From positions 62,001 to 126,000 of the forward strand of contig NZ_JAGHZV010000010.1 of assembly GCF_017745215.1 (NCBI RefSeq): a DNA stretch of 64,000 bases, given 5' to 3'. Both the position numbers and the translations under genes were made by a program. Source of the DNA: Sphingomonas sp. (GTDB lineage: Bacteria; Pseudomonadota; Alphaproteobacteria; Sphingomonadales; Sphingomonadaceae). This document shows, piece after piece, positions 41,825-49,657 of the stretch (position 1 is its first letter; each line of letters begins with the position of its first letter). Under the pieces are notes generated by a model. That model was not told the origin of the DNA and did no database searches. It saw nothing but the letters and a program-made list of their open reading frames with translations.

Positions 41825-42637
41825 CTACGCCGCCACCGGCTCGCGATAGCGCGCCGCGACTTCGCGCCGGCTGAGACCCGGCGCCATCGCCAGCCGCGCC
41901 TGCTGCAGCGCTTCCCACTGGCCTTCGTCGGCGAGCGGCGGGATGGTCACTTCCTCGCCGCGGTCGAACCCGATCAGCGCGGCATCGACCAGGTCGTCGA
42001 CTTCCATCAGCATCTCGGCCGGCATGCTGTCGACGTCCTTGCCCGAGCGCTCCCAGATCTCGGTGCGCGTCGCACCGGGGAGCACCGCCTGGACGTAGAG
42101 CCCCTTGCCGCGGCCCTGCACCGCCAGACCCTGGCTCAGCGCGAGCAGAAACGCCTTGGTGCCGCCATAGAGGCCGTAGCTCCCGTCGCCCAGCTCGGGC
42201 GCGAGCCCCAGCACCGAGGCGATGTTGACGATCGCGCCCTTGCCGCGCGCGAGGAACGCCCGGCCCGCGGCCGAAGCGAGCTGCGCGGGCGTCTGCACGT
42301 TGAGCGTGATGAGCTGGCGGATCTGCTCCGGGCTCGATTCGACCACCCCGCCCGGCAACGACATGCCGGCATTGTTGACCAGCAGCGTGATCGACGAATC
42401 CTCGGCCAGCCGGCGCTCGACCCGCGCGACATCCTCCGCCGCGGTGAGATCGGCCGGCAGCACGTCGATCGACACGCCGGTCTCGGCGCGCAACCGCGTG
42501 GCCAGCGCTTCCATCCGCCCGGCATTGCGCGCGACGAGGATCAGGTCGTAGCCGCGCCGCGCGAGGCGATCGGCATAGGTGGCGCCGATGCCGGTCGAGG
42601 CGCCGGTGACGAGGGCGGTGCCCAGCGAATTGCTCAT
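41825..42637 (-). CDS. Short-chain dehydrogenase/reductase
   Basis: The 270-residue product has the Rossmann glycine motif TGASTGIG (residues 11-18), NNAG and the YxxxK-type active site (YGGTKAF), the classic SDR layout. It oxidises or reduces an alcohol/ketone with NAD(P)(H). The substrate is unknown. It is divergent from hxlR with a large shared palindrome between, so that regulator likely controls it. AGGAGA precedes the start. Confidence 0.9.
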   Translation of the reverse strand: MSNSLGTALVTGASTGIGATYADRLARRGYDLILVARNAGRMEALATRLRAETGVSIDVLPADLTAAEDVARVERRLAEDSSITLLVNNAGMSLPGGVVESSPEQIRQLITLNVQTPAQLASAAGRAFLARGKGAIVNIASVLGLAPELGDGSYGLYGGTKAFLLALSQGLAVQGRGKGLYVQAVLPGATRTEIWERSGKDVDSMPAEMLMEVDDLVDAALIGFDRGEEVTIPPLADEGQWEALQQARLAMAPGLSRREVAARYREPVAA

Positions 42638-42672
42638 GGTCGTATCTCCTGTCCACTTGGGAATTAAGTAAC

Positions 42673-42708
42673 TTGCATTTTGATAGTTATGTCACTATCA
42701 AAATGCAA
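42673..42708. promoter_or_regulatory. Perfect 15-bp-arm palindrome, hxlR operator
   Basis: TTGCATTTTGATAGT, a 6-nt spacer TATGTC, then ACTATCAAAATGCAA. The arms are exact inverted copies and the right arm ends at the A of the hxlR ATG (42708). It lies 35 nt from the divergent SDR start. The AT-rich dyad and its position fit a HxlR operator that covers both promoters. Confidence 0.8.
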
Positions 42709-43151
42709 TGGACACTGGGAAAATAAATGCGGGCACCTGCCCCATCGGCCGCGCGCTCGATCGGATCGGCGATGCGTGGAGCCTGCTCATCCTGCGCGAC
42801 GCCGGGCTCGGCGCGACGCGCTTCGACCAGTTCCGCGCCGGCCTCGGGATCGCGCCCAACATCCTCTCGCGCCGGCTCGCGGCGCTGGTCGAGGCGGGGC
42901 TGCTCGAGAAGCACAGCTACAGCAAGCGCCCGCCGCGCCACGACTATCGTCTCACCGAGCGCGGGCGCGACTTCCTGCCGGTGCTCGAGGCGATCGGCGC
43001 CTGGGGCGCGCGCCATTATGGCGAAGGCCAGACGAGCTACCCGGTCGATGCCGAGACCGGCGCGCGCATCGAGCCGGTCGTCGTCGACCGCGCGACCGGC
43101 CGGCCGCTTGCCGGGATCCGCACCCGCCGCGTGATGCCCGGCGAAGCGTGA
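42708..43151 (+). CDS. HxlR-family winged-helix regulator
   Basis: The 147-residue product has the HxlR signature: CPIGRALDRIGDAWSLLILRDAGLGATRFDQ, APNILSRRLAALVEAGLLEKH and DYRLTERGRDFLPV (the block CPIGRALDRIGDAWSLLILR is diagnostic). HxlR proteins are homodimeric repressors or activators that respond to aldehydes, disulfide stress or quinones. The start is the ATG at 42708, which begins inside the palindrome. It is divergent from an SDR gene. It ends 103 nt before the hybrid kinase. Confidence 0.92.
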   Translation: MDTGKINAGTCPIGRALDRIGDAWSLLILRDAGLGATRFDQFRAGLGIAPNILSRRLAALVEAGLLEKHSYSKRPPRHDYRLTERGRDFLPVLEAIGAWGARHYGEGQTSYPVDAETGARIEPVVVDRATGRPLAGIRTRRVMPGEA

Positions 43152-43254
43152 GGCAAAGCATGTCGGCTGTGCAACGACCCGTGCGATTCTGCGTTGTACC
43201 GGCCGGAGATGGCCCTACCCTGGGCCGTCGAGGCGGCGAGAGCATTTCACCCCA

Positions 43255-46200
43255 GTGTCCACGAGCGAGTTTCCCGCAGGCGAAAGCGCGCTTGCCGAGC
43301 TGATCCGCAGCCACGACTGGGCCGCGACGCCGCTTGGGCCGATCGAGGCCTGGCCGCAGAGCCTGCGCACCAACCTCCAAGTGATGCTCGACTCGCCCGT
43401 CGCGATCGTGACGCTGTGGGGCGAGCGCGGCACGATGATCTACAACGACGCCTATGCCGAGTTCGCCGGCCAGCGCCATCCTGCGCTGCTCGGCAGCGAG
43501 GTCCGCTCGGGCTGGGACGAAGTCTCGGACTTCAACGACAACATCCTCAACGTCGTGCTCGCCGGGGGCACGCTGAGCTACACCGACCATCCGCTGGTTC
43601 TCGACCGGTTCGGCAAGCTCGAGACGGTCTATTTCAACCTCGACTATTCGCCGCTGCGCGACGAGGCGGGCAAGCCGGTGGGCGTGATGGCGGTGGTGGT
43701 CGAGTTCACCGAAGCCTATCGCGCGCGGATCGCGCTGGAGGAGAGCGCGCGGCGGCTCGCCTTCCTCGACGCGCTCGGCCGCGCGGTCTCGGTATGCAGC
43801 GACGCCGACGCGATCCTCGCGATCACCACGCGGATGACGGCCGAGCACCTCGGTGTCTCGAGCTGCGCCTATGCCGACATGGATGCCGACGAGGACGGCT
43901 TCACCATTCGCGGCGACTGGCACGCGCCGGGCTCGCCGCCGCTCCTCGGCCATTTCCGCCTCGCCGATTTCGGCAAGCTCGCGGTCAAGGAACTCGGCGC
44001 GGGGCGGCCGCTGGTGATCGACGACAATCTCGTCCAGCTGCTGCCGCACGAGGCCAAGGCCTTCCAGGACCTCGGCGTCACGGCGACGGTCTGCATGCCG
44101 CTGGTCAAGGAAGGCCGGCTCACCGCGCTGATGGCGATCCACGACAAGGCGCCGCACGCATGGAGCGACTATGAGCGGACGATCATCCGCGAAGTCACCG
44201 AACGCTCCTGGGCGCATATCGAGCGCGTCCGCGCCGTCGAGCAGCTCGCCGAGCGCGAGGCCGAGCTGCGCCGCGCACAGGCGGCAGGCGGGGTCGGCGT
44301 CTTCTCGGTCGACGTCACCACCAATGTGATCGCCTGCACCCCCGAATTCTGCCGGATCTTCGGCGTCGAGCCCTGCGAGACGGTGACCACCGACGAGATC
44401 GATCGGCTGCTCTTCGAGGAGGACAAGGCCCGCATCGCGTCTGCGAAGGATCGCCTCGCCGGCAAGGGACCGCTCGACGTCGAATATCGCATCCACCGCG
44501 CCGACACCGGCGAGGAACGGATCATCGCGCGCAAGGCCGAGTTCGAGCGCGACGCCGAGGGCAAGCCGCTGCGCATGGTCGGCGTGGTGCAGGACACCAC
44601 CGAGCGCCACCGCGTGCAGAGCGCGCTCGAGAAGAGCGAGGCCGGGTTCAGCGCGCTCGCCCAGTCGATGCCCAACCAGGTGTGGACCGCGCGCGCCGAC
44701 GGCCTGCTCGATTGGTGCAACGCCCAGGCCTATGCCTATAGCGGCAACGAGCCGGGATCGCTCGACGGCGCGAACTGGACGAGGATCGTCCATCCCGACG
44801 ATGCGCCGGCCGCGGCCGAGCGCTGGGCCGCGGCGGTGGCGAACGGGGACGTCTACCAGACCGAGTTCCGCCTCCGCAGCGCGCAGGGCGAGTGGCGCTG
44901 GTTCATCGCGCGCGCGATGCCGATCCGCGATTCGCGCGGGCGGATCACCTCCTGGGTCGGCACCAACACCGACATCCACGAGCAGAAGCTCGCCGAGGCC
45001 GAGAGCAGCCGAGACCGCGACCGGCTGTGGACCTTGAGCCGCGACATCCTGCTCGTCTCCGATTTCGAAGGGCGGATCACTGCGATCAACCCGAGCGCGC
45101 AGCAGCTGCTCGGCTGGAGAGAGGACGAGATGGTCGGCCGGCTGGTCACCGATTTCGTCCACGAGGACGACCTCGCCAGCACCGCGGCCGAGACCGCCAA
45201 GATCGCCGAGGGCGAAGCCACGCTCGCCTTCGAGAATCGCTATCGCGAGAAGGACGGCGGCTATCGCCTGCTCGCATGGACCGCAGTGCCCGACCAGGAC
45301 CGCATCCACGGCGTCGGCCGCGACATCACCGAGCAGCGCGCCACCGAGGAAGCGCTGCGCCAGAGCCAGAAGATGGAAGCCGTCGGCCAGCTCACCGGCG
45401 GGATCGCGCACGACTTCAACAACCTCCTCCAGGGCATCACCGGCAGCCTCGACATCATGGAGAGCCGCATCGCCCAGGGTCGGATGGCCGACATCGACCG
45501 CTGGCTGACCGGCGCCAAGACCTCGGCCAACCGCGCCTCGGCGCTCACCCATCGGCTGCTCGCCTTCTCGCGCCGCCAGCCGCTCGATCCGCGGCCGGTG
45601 CGCGCCAATCCGCTGATCGGCTCGATCGAGGACATGCTGCGCCGGACGCTGGGCGAGATGATCGAGCTCGAGCTGGTGCTCGGTGGCGGGCTGTGGCTCA
45701 CGCGCTGCGACCCCAACCAGCTCGAGAGCGCGATCATCAACCTCGCGATCAACGCGCGCGACGCGATGCCCGACGGCGGCAAGCTGACGATCGAGACGTG
45801 CAACGCCCATCTCGACAGCATCTATGCCGCGCGCGAGCGCGACGTGCGGCCGGGCCAATATGTCTGCATCTGCGTGTCGGACACCGGCACGGGCATGACC
45901 AAGGACGTGATCGCACGCGCGTTCGAGCCGTTCTTCACCACCAAGCCGATGGGCCAGGGCACGGGGCTCGGCCTCTCGATGATCTATGGCTTCACCCGCC
46001 AGTCCGAAGGCTATGCGCGGATCTACAGCGAGGTCGGCCACGGCACGACGATCAAGCTCTACTTGCCGCGCTACCGCGGCGAGGCGCCGGCCGAGGAACA
46101 TGCCCCCGGGCTCGCCGAGGCGCCGGGTTCGCACGAGGGCGAGATCGTGCTGGTGGTCGAGGACGAGCCGGTGGTGCGCGGGCTGATCGTCGAAGTGCTC

Positions 46201-46503
46201 GGCGAGCTCGGCTATCGCGCGCTCGAGGCGGCGGACGGACCCAAGGGGCTGGAGATCCTCCAGTCGAAGCAGCGGATCGACCTGCTGGTGACCGATATCG
46301 GCCTGCCCGGGTTGAACGGCCGCCAGGTGGCCGATGCGGCGCGGCTGGTGCGGCCCGAGCTCAAGGTGCTCTTCATGACCGGCTATGCCGAGAATGCCGC
46401 GCTGGCGTCGGGCTTCCTCGAGCCGGGCATGTCGATGATCACCAAGCCCTTCGCGATGGAGCAGCTGGCGAACCGGGTACGAGCGATCATCGAGGAGGGG
46501 TGA
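43255..46503 (+). CDS. Hybrid histidine kinase with GAF and several PAS domains
   Basis: The 1082-residue soluble protein has an N-terminal PAS domain (HDWAATPLGPIEAWPQSLR onward), a GAF domain at about 165-330, three further PAS domains to about 700, HisKA with phosphoacceptor His719 (GGIAHDFNNLL) and an HATPase with NLAINARDAM, DTGTGM and GTGLGLSMI. The C-terminal receiver has Asp1014 (VTDIGLPG). No transmembrane segment is evident, so it senses a cytoplasmic signal. It starts with GTG at 43255. The phosphorelay partner is not adjacent. Confidence 0.93.
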   Translation: MSTSEFPAGESALAELIRSHDWAATPLGPIEAWPQSLRTNLQVMLDSPVAIVTLWGERGTMIYNDAYAEFAGQRHPALLGSEVRSGWDEVSDFNDNILNVVLAGGTLSYTDHPLVLDRFGKLETVYFNLDYSPLRDEAGKPVGVMAVVVEFTEAYRARIALEESARRLAFLDALGRAVSVCSDADAILAITTRMTAEHLGVSSCAYADMDADEDGFTIRGDWHAPGSPPLLGHFRLADFGKLAVKELGAGRPLVIDDNLVQLLPHEAKAFQDLGVTATVCMPLVKEGRLTALMAIHDKAPHAWSDYERTIIREVTERSWAHIERVRAVEQLAEREAELRRAQAAGGVGVFSVDVTTNVIACTPEFCRIFGVEPCETVTTDEIDRLLFEEDKARIASAKDRLAGKGPLDVEYRIHRADTGEERIIARKAEFERDAEGKPLRMVGVVQDTTERHRVQSALEKSEAGFSALAQSMPNQVWTARADGLLDWCNAQAYAYSGNEPGSLDGANWTRIVHPDDAPAAAERWAAAVANGDVYQTEFRLRSAQGEWRWFIARAMPIRDSRGRITSWVGTNTDIHEQKLAEAESSRDRDRLWTLSRDILLVSDFEGRITAINPSAQQLLGWREDEMVGRLVTDFVHEDDLASTAAETAKIAEGEATLAFENRYREKDGGYRLLAWTAVPDQDRIHGVGRDITEQRATEEALRQSQKMEAVGQLTGGIAHDFNNLLQGITGSLDIMESRIAQGRMADIDRWLTGAKTSANRASALTHRLLAFSRRQPLDPRPVRANPLIGSIEDMLRRTLGEMIELELVLGGGLWLTRCDPNQLESAIINLAINARDAMPDGGKLTIETCNAHLDSIYAARERDVRPGQYVCICVSDTGTGMTKDVIARAFEPFFTTKPMGQGTGLGLSMIYGFTRQSEGYARIYSEVGHGTTIKLYLPRYRGEAPAEEHAPGLAEAPGSHEGEIVLVVEDEPVVRGLIVEVLGELGYRALEAADGPKGLEILQSKQRIDLLVTDIGLPGLNGRQVADAARLVRPELKVLFMTGYAENAALASGFLEPGMSMITKPFAMEQLANRVRAIIEEG

Positions 46504-46508
46504 GCGCC

Positions 46509-46802
46509 CTATTCGTCCGGCCCGAAACTCCGGCTCTCGCGACCATGCCAAAGGCGCAGGACGAAAATCGTCGCATCGGCGATTTCGTATCGCATCTCGT
46601 AGTTGCCGACGACGATCCGGCGAACCTCACGCGGTTCGTACGCTTCCAGCTTTTCGCCGAGGCGAGGATAGTCGAGCAGGCGCGAGGGTGCTCGCGCGAG
46701 CTGCTGAACGACCCGCGCCGCGGCATCTGGCGCAATCGGTCTCAGATGTTCATGCAAACGCATCAGGTCGGACGATGCCCGGCTCGTCCAAACGATCCTC
46801 AT
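46509..46802 (-). CDS. RelE/ParE-family toxin
   Basis: The 97-residue product has the RelE/ParE fold pattern: MRIVWTSRASSDLMRLHEHL, LGEKLEAYEPREVRRIVVGNYE and FVLRLWHGRESRSF. Members are mRNA interferases (RelE) or gyrase poisons (ParE); which applies cannot be told. Its start overlaps the antitoxin stop by 4 nt (ATGA). Earlier ATGs lie upstream within the antitoxin gene. It is convergent to the hybrid kinase, 5 nt apart. Confidence 0.9.
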   Translation of the reverse strand: MRIVWTSRASSDLMRLHEHLRPIAPDAAARVVQQLARAPSRLLDYPRLGEKLEAYEPREVRRIVVGNYEMRYEIADATIFVLRLWHGRESRSFGPDE

Positions 46803-47068
46803 GCGACCGGCGGCGGTAACGGCTCGCCGGTCGAGAGGCTGTCTGCCCAAGCCAAGACGGTCTGATGGTCGATCACCCGGCCGGCATCAACATCGGCAAG
46901 CGCTTCAAGCGTCAACTTGTGACGCTCCTCCTCCTGGTCGACCCAGGCGGCCAATGCCTGCTTCACGACCCAGCCGCGCGAACGCTCAAGCCGAGCGGCC
47001 AGCAAATCGACCTTGTCCGCAAGGCCGGCGGGTACGTGCGCAGTGAGAACTCGAGTTGCGGCAGTCAT
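46799..47068 (-). CDS. Ribbon-helix-helix (CopG-type) antitoxin
   Basis: The 89-residue product has an N-terminal RHH DNA-binding motif (TRVLTAHVPAGLADKVDLLA, SRGWVVKQALAAWV) and an acidic, flexible C-terminal tail, as in antitoxins of ParE/RelE toxins. It would dimerise, bind the operator and neutralise the neighbouring toxin. Antitoxin-first order and the ATGA coupling are typical of type II modules. Confidence 0.9.
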   Translation of the reverse strand: MTAATRVLTAHVPAGLADKVDLLAARLERSRGWVVKQALAAWVDQEEERHKLTLEALADVDAGRVIDHQTVLAWADSLSTGEPLPPPVA

Positions 47069-47088
47069 CAGCCTGCTCCGATCGCGAC

Positions 47089-47113
47089 GATTGAAATCTA
47101 ATCACTTTTAATC
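47089..47113. promoter_or_regulatory. AT-rich dyad upstream of the antitoxin
   Basis: GATTGAAA at 47089 pairs with TTTTAATC at 47106-47113 with one mismatch. It lies 21-45 bp upstream of the antitoxin start. Candidate autoregulatory operator and promoter of the toxin-antitoxin operon. Confidence 0.5.
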
Positions 47114-47126
47114 GCAGCAGCAAGCC

Positions 47127-47918
47127 CTACCCCGCCAGCGTGTCGACCAGCGCCTTGACCTTCTTCTGCCGCCATTGCGGCAGCGGGGCGACCAGCCAAT
47201 AGCCGAGCTTCGATCCGCGCGGCTCGCCGACCTGCACCACGCGCCCGTTCGCCAAATCGGCGCGCGCGAGGATCTCGGGCACCGTCGCGCGGCCCAGCCC
47301 CTGTGCGGCGGCTTCGATCGCCAGCCCCGCATCCGCCACACGGACCAAGGCGCCGGCATCCTCGGCGAGGCAGCCCGCCCAGGCGATGCGCACGTCGGTG
47401 CCGCCGCCGGGGCGCTCGACCGTCACCATGCCTTCGCTCTCGAGCGCTTCGCCCTCATGCTCGCCCGGGCCCTCGCCCCAGCGGATCGCGAGGTCCAGGT
47501 TGGCCTCGGTGAAGTCGACGCTCTCGTCCGCCGCGACGAGCACGAAGCGCAGCTCGCCGTCCGCCGCGGCGATCTCGGCGAGCTTGGGCATCAGCCATTT
47601 GGTGGTGAGGTCGCGCGGTGCGGCGATCGTCAGCGACTTGGACGATTGCCCCGCCTGCATCGCGCGCACCGATTCCTCGAACTGGAGGAAGCCCGCCCGC
47701 AGCGCACCGAGCCCCGACTCGCCTTCGGGCGTGAGCTCCAACCCCTTGGTCGTCCGCCGGAACAGCACGACGCCCAGCGTCTCCTCGAGCGCGCGGATCT
47801 GCTGGCCGACCGCGGCAGGCGTCACCGCCAGCTCGTCGGCCGCCCGCGTGAAGGAGAGGTGCCGTGCCGCCGCATCCAGCACGCGGAGGCCGTTCAGGGG
47901 AAGATGCGTGCGCTTCAT
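47127..47918 (-). CDS. LysR-family regulator (GcvA-like)
   Basis: The 263-residue product has the LysR helix-turn-helix LNGLRVLDAAARHLSFTRAA followed by LAVTPAAVGQQIRALEETLG, and the effector domain opening LTIAAPRDLTTKWLMPKLAE, close to GcvA-type regulators. The target and effector are unknown. No divergent partner gene is present, because apaG upstream runs the same way, 9 nt away. It is slightly short for the family (about 295). Confidence 0.88.
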   Translation of the reverse strand: MKRTHLPLNGLRVLDAAARHLSFTRAADELAVTPAAVGQQIRALEETLGVVLFRRTTKGLELTPEGESGLGALRAGFLQFEESVRAMQAGQSSKSLTIAAPRDLTTKWLMPKLAEIAAADGELRFVLVAADESVDFTEANLDLAIRWGEGPGEHEGEALESEGMVTVERPGGGTDVRIAWAGCLAEDAGALVRVADAGLAIEAAAQGLGRATVPEILARADLANGRVVQVGEPRGSKLGYWLVAPLPQWRQKKVKALVDTLAG

Positions 47919-47927
47919 GCGCGCCTG

Positions 47928-48326
47928 TTACCCCGCCACCGCCGGCGCCGTGAGCGAAAATTTCGGGATCGCAACGTCGAACGCCGCGCCGTCCTCGGCG
48001 ACCATGTGATAGCTGCCCTGCATGTTGCCCGTCGGCGTCGCGAGCGGGCAGCCCGACACATAGTCGAAGCTGCCGCCCGGCGCGATCATCGGCTGCTCGC
48101 CGACGACGCCCTCGCCCTCCACCGTGTGGCGGTGGCCGCGCCCGTCGGTGATGATCCAGTGGCGCGTGAGCAGCTGGACGGTCAGCTCGCTCTCGTTCTC
48201 GATGCGGATGTGATAAGCCCAGAACCAGCGCCCGCGCTGCGGCTCCGACTGTTCAGGCAGGTAGGACACCGATACGCGCACGGTGATGCCGCGGGTCTCC
48301 GCTTCCTCGCTGAACAGCGACTTCAT
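47928..48326 (-). CDS. apaG: ApaG-family protein
   Basis: The 132-residue product is the ApaG/DUF525 domain: VSVSYLPEQSEPQRGRWFWAYHIRIENES, VQLLTRHWIITD and GGSFDYVSGCPLATPTGNMQG (quoted here are the parts that are diagnostic, notably RHWIITDG and TPTGNMQGSY). Function unknown; it lies downstream of diadenosine tetraphosphatase in E. coli. A GTG at 48329 directly before the ATG is an alternative start. It is 27 nt after the metZ stop. Confidence 0.95.
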   Translation of the reverse strand: MKSLFSEEAETRGITVRVSVSYLPEQSEPQRGRWFWAYHIRIENESELTVQLLTRHWIITDGRGHRHTVEGEGVVGEQPMIAPGGSFDYVSGCPLATPTGNMQGSYHMVAEDGAAFDVAIPKFSLTAPAVAG

Positions 48327-48353
48327 CACGGCAAATTCCTCACTGCCAGTTGC

Positions 48354-49562
48354 TCAAAGGCCGACCTTGTCCAGCGCCTGGTCCAAGTCGTCGATCAGAT
48401 CGTCGGCGTCTTCCAATCCTACATTTAGACGCAACATGCCTTCGGTCACGCCCATTTCGAGTCGTTTTTCTTCGGCGACACTCGAATGCGTCGTCGAAGC
48501 GGGGTGCGTCATCAGCGAGCGTGAATCGCCGATATTGTTCGAAATGTCGATCAGTCCCAGCGCGTCGAGCAGCCCGTGCGCCTGGGCGCGGCCGCCGTCG
48601 ACCTCGAAGGAGAAGATCGGGCCGCACGCGCTCATCTGGCGCTTGGCCAGGTTGTGCTGCGGATGGCCGGGGAGCCCCGGATGGTTGATCCGCGGCACGC
48701 GCTTCTCGAGGAAGCTGCCGACCTTCAATGCATTCTCGCTCTGGCGGTTGATCCGCAGGTCGAGCGTCTCGAGCCCCTTGAGCACCACCCAGGCATTGAA
48801 CGCGCTGAGCGTCGGCCCGGTGTTGCGAGTGAAGGGCAGCAGCACGTTGTTGATGAAGTCCGCTGTGCCGCAGACCGCGCCGGCGAGCACGCGGCCCTGG
48901 CCGTCCATCATCTTGGTCGCCGAATAGGCGACGACGTCGGCGCCGAAGTCGAGCGGGCGCTGGAGCACCGGCGTGGCGAAGGCATTGTCGACCACGCTGG
49001 TGATGCCGTGCTTTCGCGCGATGCCGCACACCGCTTCGAGGTCGACGATGTCCATCGTCGGATTGGCCGGCGTCTCGAAGAAGAAGAGCTTGGTGTTCGG
49101 GCGGATCGCGTCCTCGAACTGCTGCGGGTCGCGCGCGTCGACGATCGTCGTCTCGATCCCGAAGCGCGGAAGGAACGCATCGGTGAGCCAGCGGCACGAA
49201 CCGAACGCAGCGCGGCCCTGGACGATATGGTCGCCCGCCGAGAGCTGGCAGAGCAGCGCCGCGGTCATCGCCGCCATGCCGGTCGCCATCGAGCGGCACG
49301 CCTCGGCGCCTTCGAGCAGCGCGATCCGCTCCTCGAGCATCTCGACGGTCGGGTTCTGGAGCCGCGAATAGGTCATGCCGACCTGCTCGCCCGCGAAGCG
49401 CGCGGCGGCGTCGCCGGCGCAGTCATAGGCGTAGCCCGAGGTGAGGAAGATCGCTTCGCTGGTCTCGCCCCATTCGGAGCGCGCGGTGCCGCCGCGCACC
49501 GCCTGGGTGGCGGGCTTCCAGCGCGTGGTGATGCTGCGGTCCTGTCCGGTATGGCGCTTCAT
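48354..49562 (-). CDS. metZ: O-succinylhomoserine sulfhydrylase
   Basis: The 402-residue product is a Cys/Met metabolism PLP enzyme. The lysine is Lys217 (AYSATKMMDGQGRVLAG), the PLP phosphate loop ATGMAAMTA. The FFETPANPTMDIVDLEAV and VDNAFATPVLQRPLDFGAD blocks match the OSHS type rather than cystathionine gamma-synthase. It makes homocysteine directly from O-succinylhomoserine and sulfide. An upstream ATG at 49598 is possible but adds 12 poorly conserved residues. apaG follows by 27 nt. Confidence 0.92.
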   Translation of the reverse strand: MKRHTGQDRSITTRWKPATQAVRGGTARSEWGETSEAIFLTSGYAYDCAGDAAARFAGEQVGMTYSRLQNPTVEMLEERIALLEGAEACRSMATGMAAMTAALLCQLSAGDHIVQGRAAFGSCRWLTDAFLPRFGIETTIVDARDPQQFEDAIRPNTKLFFFETPANPTMDIVDLEAVCGIARKHGITSVVDNAFATPVLQRPLDFGADVVAYSATKMMDGQGRVLAGAVCGTADFINNVLLPFTRNTGPTLSAFNAWVVLKGLETLDLRINRQSENALKVGSFLEKRVPRINHPGLPGHPQHNLAKRQMSACGPIFSFEVDGGRAQAHGLLDALGLIDISNNIGDSRSLMTHPASTTHSSVAEEKRLEMGVTEGMLRLNVGLEDADDLIDDLDQALDKVGL

Positions 49563-49657
49563 GGGGTCCGCTTTGCGAGGCCGGGTGGCCGGCGTCAACC
49601 GTCGGGATGGATTGGATCGCGATGGCGGGACGCGAAACGATCCGCTATCCCCGCGCC

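Noticed and set aside
42952..46551. A 1199-codon minus-strand frame across the hybrid kinase
   Set aside because: The plus-strand kinase has His, N, G and receiver motifs; the other frame has none and is a high-GC artefact.
49563..49657. SAM riboswitch ahead of metZ
   Set aside because: The gap between metZ and the divergent PMT gene is too short and shows no conserved SAM-II-like pairing that I could see.
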